From Arthrobacter_E sp041360795 (GTDB taxonomy: Bacteria; Actinomycetota; Actinomycetes; Actinomycetales; Micrococcaceae), in the NCBI RefSeq assembly GCF_041360795.1, contig NZ_JBFUPW010000002.1, forward strand, positions 434,001 through 498,000: a DNA stretch of 64,000 nucleotides, in the 5' to 3' direction. Numbering within the stretch: the stretch's first letter is position 1; each line of letters starts with the position of its first letter. The translations under genes and the position numbers were made by a program. The notes below the pieces were generated by a model. The model saw only the letters and a list, made by a program, of their open reading frames with translations, made no database searches and was not told the origin of the DNA. Positions 17,116 to 23,491 of this stretch are shown here, piece by piece.

Positions 17116-17943
17116 ATGACCACCATCCCCACCATCACCCTGAACAACGGCATCGAGATGCCGCAGCTCGGTTTCGGCGTGTTCCAGGTCCCGGACGCGG
17201 AGACGACGGCGGCCGTCGCCGAAGCTCTCACGGCCGGCTACCGCAGCATCGACACCGCAGCCATCTATGGCAACGAGCGCGGCGTCGGCCAGGCGATCGC
17301 CGACTCCGGCATCGACCGCGGCGAGCTGTTCATCACCAGCAAGGTGTGGAACGCGGACCAGGGCTTCGAGGAGACGCTCGCCGCCTATGACGCGAGTCTG
17401 GAGAAGCTCGGCCTGGACTACCTCGACCTGTACCTGATCCACTGGCCGGCCCCCGCGAACGGCCGCTTCATCGACACGTGGAAGGCCCTCGAGAAGCTCT
17501 ACGCAGATGGCCGCGTCCGGGCGATCGGCGTCTCGAACTTCGAACCGGATCAGCTGGAGCAACTGCTCGCCGAAGCCACGGTCGTCCCCGTGGTCAACCA
17601 GGTGGAACTGCACCCCGCCCTGCAGAACCGTGCGGTGCAGGCTTTCGGCGCCGAGCACGGCATCGCCACCGAGGCCTGGAGCCCGCTGGCCCAGGGCGCG
17701 GCGCTGCAGGACCCGTCCGTGCTGGCGATCGCGGAGGCCCACGGCCGCACCCCCGCCCAGGTGATCCTGCGCTGGCACCTCCAGCAGGGCCGCATCGTGA
17801 TCCCGAAGTCCGTCACGCCGTCGCGCATCGCGGAGAACCTGGACGTCTTCGGCTTCGAGCTGAGCGCCGAGGAACTCAGTGCGATCGACGCCCTGGAGAA
17901 GGACGGCCGCACCGGTCCCCACCCGGCGGCCTTCAACGGCTGA
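17116..17943 (+). CDS. aldo-keto reductase (2,5-diketo-D-gluconate reductase-like)
   Basis: A 275-residue NADPH-dependent (beta/alpha)8 barrel. The catalytic tetrad is visible: Asp and Tyr in DTAAIYGNE, Lys in FITSKVW, and His in LIHWP. The C-terminal IPKSVTPSRIAENLDVF is the NADP-phosphate region. Closest in pattern to 2,5-diketo-gluconate and methylglyoxal/aldehyde reductases. The AGGAGG just upstream is strong. Physiological substrate unknown; the genomic context suggests detoxification along with the MFS pump. Confidence 0.92.
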   Translation: MTTIPTITLNNGIEMPQLGFGVFQVPDAETTAAVAEALTAGYRSIDTAAIYGNERGVGQAIADSGIDRGELFITSKVWNADQGFEETLAAYDASLEKLGLDYLDLYLIHWPAPANGRFIDTWKALEKLYADGRVRAIGVSNFEPDQLEQLLAEATVVPVVNQVELHPALQNRAVQAFGAEHGIATEAWSPLAQGAALQDPSVLAIAEAHGRTPAQVILRWHLQQGRIVIPKSVTPSRIAENLDVFGFELSAEELSAIDALEKDGRTGPHPAAFNG

Positions 17944-17954
17944 TTCCTGACGCG

Positions 17955-18004
17955 AACCCCGGGCGGGAGGCGGCGATGATGATCGCTGTCTCCCGCATGG
18001 GGTT
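17955..18004. terminator. hairpin between the aldo-keto reductase and Clp-N genes
   Basis: Stem AACCCCGGGCGGGAG (17955-17969) pairs with CTCCCGCATGGGGTT (17990-18004) with few mismatches; an inner GCGAT/ATCGC stem caps it. The genes on either side converge, so it can serve both. Confidence 0.65.
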
Positions 18005-18015
18005 GAGCCGTCCTC

Positions 18016-18459
18016 TCAGGCCGCCGACGGTCCGCGAAGCTCGCGCAGACGCGCCAGCAGGATGGCCGCCGGCTCGGGGGCCGCGCACTCCTCGAGCGCC
18101 AGAAGCAGGTGAGCGGCTCCGATCCGGCGGCTCTTGGCGTCCGCCGCGTGGCCGAGAGCGCGCCGCAGCACGTCCTTGGCGCCGGGGGTGAAGGACGCCC
18201 GTCCCGCGCCCGCCGCCGGCGCCAGTGGCCCGAACCGTTCGACGTCGATCCCCACGCGGGCGAGGGCCTCACGGTCGAGGGCGTCGGCCAGTTCGCGAAG
18301 CTCGTCGGCCGTGACCCCCAGCGACTGGGAAGCGCCGGGATCGTGCACCACACCGATCAGCAAGTGGTCCGTGGAGACCTTCCGGTCACCACGGAGGCCG
18401 GCCTCCGCGACGGCACGGGTGACGGTCTCGCGTGCCTCGTGGGCGAATCGTTCAAACAT
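18016..18459 (-). CDS. Clp N-domain protein without ATPase
   Basis: This 147-residue protein contains two Clp repeat (ClpA/ClpC N-terminal) units: FERFAHEARETVTRAVAEAGLRGDRKVSTDHLLIGVV (abridged: DHLL at about 33-36) and, after a Gly/Ala linker, FTPGAKDVLRRALGHA...IGAAHLLLALEE. No AAA+ module follows. Stand-alone Clp-N proteins may act as adaptors for ClpC or bind degrons, but this is not established. ATG 18459 overlaps the end of the HTH gene by 8 bp, so the pair is co-translated. Confidence 0.85.
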   Translation of the reverse strand: MFERFAHEARETVTRAVAEAGLRGDRKVSTDHLLIGVVHDPGASQSLGVTADELRELADALDREALARVGIDVERFGPLAPAAGAGRASFTPGAKDVLRRALGHAADAKSRRIGAAHLLLALEECAAPEPAAILLARLRELRGPSAA

Positions 18460-18685
18460 GGCGTGACGCCTTTCCGTTCGAGGTCTTCCCATGCTTCGCA
18501 TGGACGGACTGACGGGTGACGCCGAGTGCCGCGCCGATCTGCTCCCAGGACCAGCCGGCGTCGCGAGCGGCGGTCACCGAGGTGGCCTCCACCCGCTCGG
18601 CCAGGCGGTGGAGCGCGACGACGGCACGCAGACCCGCCCCTGGGTCGGCGGTCGGATCCTGCTCGGAGAGCCCTTCGAAGTCCAT
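18452..18685 (-). CDS. small HTH DNA-binding protein, cotranscribed with the Clp-N gene
   Basis: A 77-residue protein. Its C-terminal half is a helix-turn-helix: DAGWSWEQIGAALGVTRQSVHAKHG, a sigma-70 region 4/AsnC-like pattern. The N-terminal half is a short amphipathic segment. TAAACT lies 6 nt before ATG 18685, with TTGACG 18 bp further upstream, so the mRNA is probably leaderless. A large inverted repeat covers this promoter, suggesting autoregulation. HTH plus Clp-N pairs recur in actinobacteria, but I know of no assigned function. Confidence 0.8.
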   Translation of the reverse strand: MDFEGLSEQDPTADPGAGLRAVVALHRLAERVEATSVTAARDAGWSWEQIGAALGVTRQSVHAKHGKTSNGKASRHV

Positions 18686-18686
18686 G

Positions 18687-18734
18687 GTGTCAGTTTAGGT
18701 TGACATCGATGATGGCGTCAATTAAAACTGACAC
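18687..18734. promoter_or_regulatory. inverted-repeat operator covering the HTH gene promoter
   Basis: GTGTCAGTTT (18687-18696) pairs with AAACTGACAC (18725-18734), and TTGAC (18700-18704) with GTCAA (18717-18721). Read locally this is two similar sites, TGTCA-N8-TGACA and GTCA-N8-TGAC. They overlap both the -35 and -10 elements of the leaderless HTH gene. Confidence 0.7.
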
Positions 18735-18756
18735 GCCTCTCGTCCTCCCCACCGCC

Positions 18757-19350
18757 CTAGTCCGCCTGAAGCGCCCCGCGAATGGCGTAGCGGTGCAAGG
18801 TGACGCCCGCTTCAAACGAAGCCTGCTCCAGCAGCTCGAGTTCCAGCGGTTCGTCCACGTGGTCGAAGAGCGGGCGTCCCCGGCCCAGGATCGCCGGGTG
18901 GGTGAAGAGCATGACCTCGTCCAGGAGACGCGCGTTCAGCAACTGCGTGGCCAGCGTGGCGCCGCCGACGCCGATATCGCCGCTCTCCTCCGCCCTCAAC
19001 GCGGCCAGCTGGGCGATGGCGTCGTCCCCGCCGATGATGCGGGTGTTGTGCTCGGCGCTCGTGCGGGTCCGGGAGACGAGCACCTTGGGCACGTCCGTCC
19101 AGATCTCGCCGTATTCGCGCATGAAGTCGGGTAAAGACGTGTCGGTCCGGGCCTTCGGCCAGAACGATTCCATGGTCTCGTAGATGACGCGGCCGGAGAC
19201 ATCCATGCTGAGGGCACGGGCCCTCGCATTGAACTCGCGATGCAGGGACTCGCCGATGCGCATCCAGTCGCCGCCGCCCTCCTCCCCCGGCTCGCCCTCG
19301 ATCATCAGGTCCAGCGAAACATTCATCCAGTACACGAAACGGGCGGCCAT
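18757..19350 (-). CDS. dihydrofolate reductase family protein (RibD C-terminal type)
   Basis: A 197-residue protein of the RibD-C/DHFR-like fold: FVYWMNVSLDLMIEG at the N-terminus, GRVIYETMESFWP (about residues 54-66), and the nucleotide-binding region IGVGGATLATQLLNARLLDEVML. These YyaP/YwjB-type proteins are common and mostly uncharacterised; they are not true FolA enzymes. GGAGGTGAGGGC precedes ATG 19350. Confidence 0.88.
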   Translation of the reverse strand: MAARFVYWMNVSLDLMIEGEPGEEGGGDWMRIGESLHREFNARARALSMDVSGRVIYETMESFWPKARTDTSLPDFMREYGEIWTDVPKVLVSRTRTSAEHNTRIIGGDDAIAQLAALRAEESGDIGVGGATLATQLLNARLLDEVMLFTHPAILGRGRPLFDHVDEPLELELLEQASFEAGVTLHRYAIRGALQAD

Positions 19351-19519
19351 GCCCTCACCTCCGGAAGGTCGGATGGGATGGCGCCGACGACGCGACACCG
19401 TTGTCCGAGGCACAGGAGGCCGAGCTTCAGCCCGGACGAGGCCACGGACTGTCATCGTAAGGCGGCGGGTTCCGGATGGCCAGAGTCCGGGTCCAGCCCG
19501 CGAGCGGCGCGGCCGCGCG

Positions 19520-20083
19520 TCAGGCCTCCCGCATCGCCTCCGCCTCGGGAAGCCCCGTCGGGAAGCCATCGATACTGGAGCGGTTGCGTTCCTGCTGATA
19601 GGCGAGCAGCCCCTCGGTTCCCTTCTTCCCGGCCCAGGAATCCATCAGCGTCCGCTGTTCCTGGAATTCGTACAGCGGCACCCCGAAGCCACAGGACGTC
19701 TGGACCAGGTCGATGTCCAGGACGAACAGGTTCCTCGCGCCCAGCAGGGGTGGGAAAAGACTCACCAGGCCGTCCCACTCCGGCTCTCCCGGATGCACGG
19801 CCCGGGCTGCGCCGTAAACGCGCAGAATGTTCGGCTTGCCGCTGAAGGCGCAGAACATGAGCGTCATCCGTGGCGTATCGAGCAGATGAGCGGCGGTCTC
19901 ATTGCCGCTGCCGGTGCCGTTGAGCCACACCACGCGGTCCGGGCTCAGGACCCTCAGGGAATCCAGCCCTTTGGGCGAGACATTCACCCGCCCGTCCCGT
20001 GCCGCCGTCGCGACGAAGAACATCTGCTGGTCGCGAATGAAGTCCGTCAACCGGTCTGTGAGCTGTTCATACTGTCTCGCCAT
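19520..20083 (-). CDS. pyridoxamine 5'-phosphate oxidase family flavoprotein
   Basis: A 187-residue split-beta-barrel protein. FVATAARDGRVNVSPKG and VVWLNGTGSGNETAAHL match the FMN-binding PNPOx-like family. NILRVYGAARAVHP and LYEFQEQRTLMDSWAGKKG follow, typical of a family subgroup of unknown activity. ATG 20083 matches the family's usual N-terminus (MARQYEQLTD); GTG 20107 would add eight residues, and neither has a clear ribosome site. A tRNA gene begins about 30 bp upstream on the same strand. Confidence 0.82.
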   Translation of the reverse strand: MARQYEQLTDRLTDFIRDQQMFFVATAARDGRVNVSPKGLDSLRVLSPDRVVWLNGTGSGNETAAHLLDTPRMTLMFCAFSGKPNILRVYGAARAVHPGEPEWDGLVSLFPPLLGARNLFVLDIDLVQTSCGFGVPLYEFQEQRTLMDSWAGKKGTEGLLAYQQERNRSSIDGFPTGLPEAEAMREA

Positions 20084-20114
20084 GACCTCATGGTCGCACG
20101 CGGGCACATGTCAG

Positions 20115-20188
20115 TGCCCCAACAGGGACTCGAACCCTGACTGAGCGGATTTTAAGTCCGCTGCCTCTGCCAATTGGGCTATTGGGGC
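20115..20188 (-). tRNA. tRNA with UAA anticodon (Leu by code), short variable loop
   Basis: A 74-nt cloverleaf: acceptor GCCCCAA/TTGGGGC, D arm, anticodon stem GCGGA/TCCGC with loop CTTAAAA (anticodon UAA), variable loop TCAGT of 5 nt, T arm CAGGG-TTCGAGT-CCCTG, discriminator A. The CCA end is not encoded. Bacterial leucine tRNAs normally carry a long variable arm, so this class I shape is unusual for a UAA tRNA. Confidence 0.9.
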
Positions 20189-20255
20189 GCGGATCCATCC
20201 TATCCGCGTGCTGCGCTCACCATGGCACACCCGGCGCCCCGTCGTCGTCGACACA

Positions 20256-20312
20256 TGTGTGCTCAGTTGTTGCGGGTCGGAGCCTTCCGGACCCGCGACA
20301 ACTGAGCACACA
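20256..20312. repeat. long inverted repeat between tRNA and ndh
   Basis: An arm beginning TGTGTGCTCAGTTGTTGCGG (from 20256) pairs with the arm ending 20312 over about 25 bp, with one wobble and one offset base. It lies upstream of the tRNA gene and downstream of ndh on the same strand, 33 bp from a conventional terminator. Confidence 0.75.
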
Positions 20313-20344
20313 AGCAGGGGTGCCAGAGAAAACCCCGGAAACGA

Positions 20345-20383
20345 CGACGGCGCCGCCCACCTTCACGGTGAGCGGCGCCGTCG
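20345..20383 (-). terminator. ndh terminator
   Basis: A 12-bp perfect stem, CGACGGCGCCGC (20345-20356) with 20372-20383, extended by partial CAC/GTG pairing. It lies 46 bp past the ndh stop and shares the GACGGCGCCG core of three other terminators here. Confidence 0.75.
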
Positions 20384-20428
20384 AGCGCTGGCAAGCGGCA
20401 GCCGGGCCTCCTCGCGGAGGCCGAGGAC

Positions 20429-21841
20429 TTACTTCGCGGCCGGTTCGGCCGGCTTCGGGGCCGGACGGGCAGCGGCCTCGAAGGCGCCGCGCGGGTTGTC
20501 CAGGTCCACGAGTTGAGTGGCGTCGCGGCCTGCGAACAGGCTCAGGAACCAGCCACCGACCACGCGGAACTTGCGCTCGAACGTCGGCATGGCCATGCCG
20601 TGGTAACCACGGTGGGCGAGCCAGGCCGGCCAGCCCTTGAGGCCGATGCGGCCGAGCAGGTTGATGTTCGCGACACCCTTCCAGGAGCCGAAACCGGCCA
20701 CGGCGCCAAGGTTCTTGTGCTTGTAGTCGTGCATCGGCTTGTCCCAGCGGGAGGCCCACAGGTTCTTCGCGAGAACCTTGGCCTGACGCAGAGCGTGCTG
20801 GGCGTTCGGCACGCAGGTGCCGTCCGGCAGGCCCTTGCCCGTGAGGTCCGGAACGGCGGCGACGTCACCGGCGGCCCAGGCGTTCTCGATGATGCCCTCG
20901 TCACCGGCGATGCGGAGGTCGGGCAGCACGCGGACGCGGCCACGGGGTTCCAGCGGGAAGTCGGTGGAACGGACCATCGGGTTGGCCTGCACACCGGCGG
21001 CCCAGATGAGGGTGTCCGCGGCGAATTCGCCGGCCGGGGACTTGTCCGCCATGTTGATGAGCTTGAGCTTGTCCTCGGCGTCGGCCAGGGACGTGTTCAG
21101 GAGCACCTCGATGCCGCGGCTGCGCAGGTGCTCGACGACCCACTCGGCCTGCTCGGCGGTGACCTCGGGCATGATGCGGCCCATGGCCTCGACCAGCACG
21201 AAACGGATCTCGCTCTGGTCGACGCGGGGGTTGTCGCGGACGGCCTGACGGGCCATGTCCTCGAGTTCGGTGATCGCCTCGATACCGGCGAAGCCGCCAC
21301 CGACGACCACGAAGGTCAGAGCGGCCTTGCGCTCTTCGGGATCGGTCATGGTGGAGGCCAGCTCGATCTTGTTGAGGACCTGATTGCGCAGTGCAACGGC
21401 CTCTTCGATGGTCTTCAGGCCGATGCCCTTGTCCGCAAGACCCGGGATCGGGAAGGTGCGGGTGATGGCGCCGGCGGCCAGCACGACGTCGAAGTACGGG
21501 ATCTCGAACGGGGCGCCACCGTCCGCGGGGGCCACGACGGCCTTGCGGTTGGCGTGGTCGATCGCGGTGACGCGGCCCTGGATGAGCTCGGTCTCCTTGA
21601 GGTGCTGACGGTGCGAGACCACGGCGTGACGTGCCTCGATGTTGCCGCCGGCCACCTCGGGAAGGAACGGCTGGTAGGTCATGTAGGGAAGCGGATCGAC
21701 GACGGTGACGATGCCACCGGCCTTCGCGATCTTCTTCTGGAGCTTGAGCGCTACGTACAGTCCGACGTAGCCGCCGCCGACGACGAGAACGCGCGGGCGG
21801 TCCTGCAATTGGGGAGCAAGGGGCTGCTGAGTGATTGCCAT
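20429..21841 (-). CDS. ndh: type II NADH:quinone oxidoreductase
   Basis: A 470-residue single-subunit, non-proton-pumping NADH dehydrogenase. The FAD dinucleotide motif is VLVVGGGYVGLYVALKL (about residues 19-35) and the NADH motif is FVVVGGGFAGIEAITELED (about 178). FAD-contact ENAWAAGDVAAVPD is present, as is the C-terminal amphipathic membrane-binding region. The last 20 residues are an Ala/Pro-rich tail. The ATG follows a TATCCT -10 by 6 nt, consistent with a leaderless mRNA, and a Rex-like site overlaps the upstream promoter. Confidence 0.94.
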   Translation of the reverse strand: MAITQQPLAPQLQDRPRVLVVGGGYVGLYVALKLQKKIAKAGGIVTVVDPLPYMTYQPFLPEVAGGNIEARHAVVSHRQHLKETELIQGRVTAIDHANRKAVVAPADGGAPFEIPYFDVVLAAGAITRTFPIPGLADKGIGLKTIEEAVALRNQVLNKIELASTMTDPEERKAALTFVVVGGGFAGIEAITELEDMARQAVRDNPRVDQSEIRFVLVEAMGRIMPEVTAEQAEWVVEHLRSRGIEVLLNTSLADAEDKLKLINMADKSPAGEFAADTLIWAAGVQANPMVRSTDFPLEPRGRVRVLPDLRIAGDEGIIENAWAAGDVAAVPDLTGKGLPDGTCVPNAQHALRQAKVLAKNLWASRWDKPMHDYKHKNLGAVAGFGSWKGVANINLLGRIGLKGWPAWLAHRGYHGMAMPTFERKFRVVGGWFLSLFAGRDATQLVDLDNPRGAFEAAARPAPKPAEPAAK

Positions 21842-21860
21842 ACCCTCAGGATAGCGCAGT

Positions 21861-21886
21861 TTGTGAAAACATTCACATAGTGTGAA
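21861..21886. promoter_or_regulatory. Rex-like operator in the ndh promoter
   Basis: TTGTGAA-AACA-TTCACAT (21861-21878) matches the published Rex pattern TTGTGAA-N4-TTCACAA at all but one position. A second palindrome, TTCACATAGTGTGAA (21872-21886), shares its right half. The sites lie 20-45 bp upstream of the ndh start, over the expected -35. Rex releases DNA when NADH is high, which would de-repress an NADH-oxidising enzyme. Confidence 0.72.
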
Positions 21887-21895
21887 CGCGGCTGA

Positions 21896-23422
21896 TCAGG
21901 ACCCGGCGGGCGGTCCCCCGGGCGTCTTCTCCGAGAGGTCTTCCCGGCCCGGAACCGCGTCGTCGGACGACGGCGGCGCGGGCGCAGGCGACGGCGGCTC
22001 GGGCGCGGAGGGCTCGGCAGGAGCCGAGGCGGCCACTTCCCCGGTCGCGGTGTCCGACGGCGGCGATCCGGCGCCGTCGTTCTCCCGCCGGCTCACCGAC
22101 CGGACATGCAGCACCGCCGCCACCAGCATGGCCAGGAGCAAGGCCGAGAATCCCAGGACGAGAGTGGCGGGCAGAGCCGAGTCCAGACCGTCCGCGCCCT
22201 GCGCCACCGGGGATGCCGGATCCGAAACGGCCGGCTGGGGCATGAGGTTGCCTGCCCCCGCCGGGGGCTTCCGCGTCGGCTCGCCGCCGCGCCGGTGCAC
22301 CCGGATCCACTCCGAGATGCTGCCGAGCGGATTGCTCTGCGCCTCGGGCACCGTGGCGGTGAGCGCCTTCTCGGCGTCCAGGATGCCGAAGCCGTACAGC
22401 GGGTCACGGCCGGGCTCGCCGACGTCCTTGGCCGTGGTGACGATCCGGTTGATGACCTGCTTGGCGCTCATGTCCGGGTACTTCGACCGGATGAGCGCGG
22501 CCACACCCGCCACGATCGGCGCCGCACCGGACGTCCCGCTCCAGGTCGCGTAGCCGCCCCCGGGGAGGGCGCCTTCGAGTTCCTCGGCGGGCGCCGCCAC
22601 GGCGATGCTGATGCCCTGCGAGGACGAGTCCTGGCTGGCGATGTTCTTCCGGTCGAGTCCTGCGACGGTCACGACGCCGGGGATCGTCGCGGGGGCGCCC
22701 ACCTGGATGTTGCCGCTCCCCCGGTTGCCGGCGGCCGCGACCACCACCACGTCCTTCTGCTCCGCATAGAGGAACGCCGCGTCCCAGCTCTGGGGCCAGT
22801 CCGGGGAGGAGCTGCCCAACGAGATGTTGATGACCTTCGCGCCGTGATCCACGGCCCAGCGGACGGCTTCCGGGATCTGATCCTCGTCCGACTTGCCCGC
22901 CGGATTGGGCGAGCCGAGCCATGTTGACACGGAGAGGAGCTGTGCTTCGGGGGCCACACCCACCATGCCGTCCGGCCCGGCGCCCATGCTCTGCACGGTG
23001 GGCGCAGCAGGCTTGCCGGGAGTGGGCGAGGAAGTCGCCTTCGGCCGGGTGCCGTGCCCCCGGCCTGCCAGGAGACTCGCCACCAGGGTGCCGTGCTCCG
23101 GCTTGGCGCCGATGCTCTTGGTGCCCTGAGGGTTCCCCGCGCCGGAGACATCCGTCCCCTCCACCACGGAACCCTTCAGGTCGGGGTGGGCCGTGTCGAT
23201 GCCGGAGTCGATGATCGCGACCTTGACCCCGGCCCCGCGGCTCTCCTTCCAGGCCTTGGTGACGCCGTAACCGTCGAGCCAGTACTCGCCGGACCGGATG
23301 CTGTCCGCCTGGGCGGGGGCCGCCAGGGAGAGTGATGCCGCGATGGTCAGCACCAGCGCCGTCGACAGGATCCGGACACACCGGCCCCGTCCTCGTGCGC
23401 GGTGCGCGTCTTGTGCCCTCAT
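21896..23422 (-). CDS. MycP-like S8 subtilisin with C-terminal membrane anchor
   Basis: A 508-residue secreted serine protease with signal peptide (about residues 17-40), catalytic Asp in VAIIDSGIDTAHPDL, His in HGTLVASLLAG and Ser in WSGTSGAAPIVAG. A proline-rich linker, one transmembrane helix (ATLVLGFSALLLAMLVAAVL) and an acidic low-complexity cytosolic tail follow. This is the mycosin layout. Mycosins normally sit beside type VII secretion genes, but none are here, so it is either an orphan or a general surface protease. An Ala/Pro/Thr-rich insert lies between the His and Ser regions. Confidence 0.88.
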   Translation of the reverse strand: MRAQDAHRARGRGRCVRILSTALVLTIAASLSLAAPAQADSIRSGEYWLDGYGVTKAWKESRGAGVKVAIIDSGIDTAHPDLKGSVVEGTDVSGAGNPQGTKSIGAKPEHGTLVASLLAGRGHGTRPKATSSPTPGKPAAPTVQSMGAGPDGMVGVAPEAQLLSVSTWLGSPNPAGKSDEDQIPEAVRWAVDHGAKVINISLGSSSPDWPQSWDAAFLYAEQKDVVVVAAAGNRGSGNIQVGAPATIPGVVTVAGLDRKNIASQDSSSQGISIAVAAPAEELEGALPGGGYATWSGTSGAAPIVAGVAALIRSKYPDMSAKQVINRIVTTAKDVGEPGRDPLYGFGILDAEKALTATVPEAQSNPLGSISEWIRVHRRGGEPTRKPPAGAGNLMPQPAVSDPASPVAQGADGLDSALPATLVLGFSALLLAMLVAAVLHVRSVSRRENDGAGSPPSDTATGEVAASAPAEPSAPEPPSPAPAPPSSDDAVPGREDLSEKTPGGPPAGS

Positions 23423-23491
23423 GTGCTCCCGTCGTTCCGTCTCGGGGTCCGGCCAGTCACTCCCGCAACCGTCCGTCCCGGGCGAAGCCCC

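Noticed and set aside
21896..23422. Evidence of a type VII secretion locus
   Set aside because: Only a MycP-like protease is present; no EccB/C/D/E or WXG100 gene is nearby.
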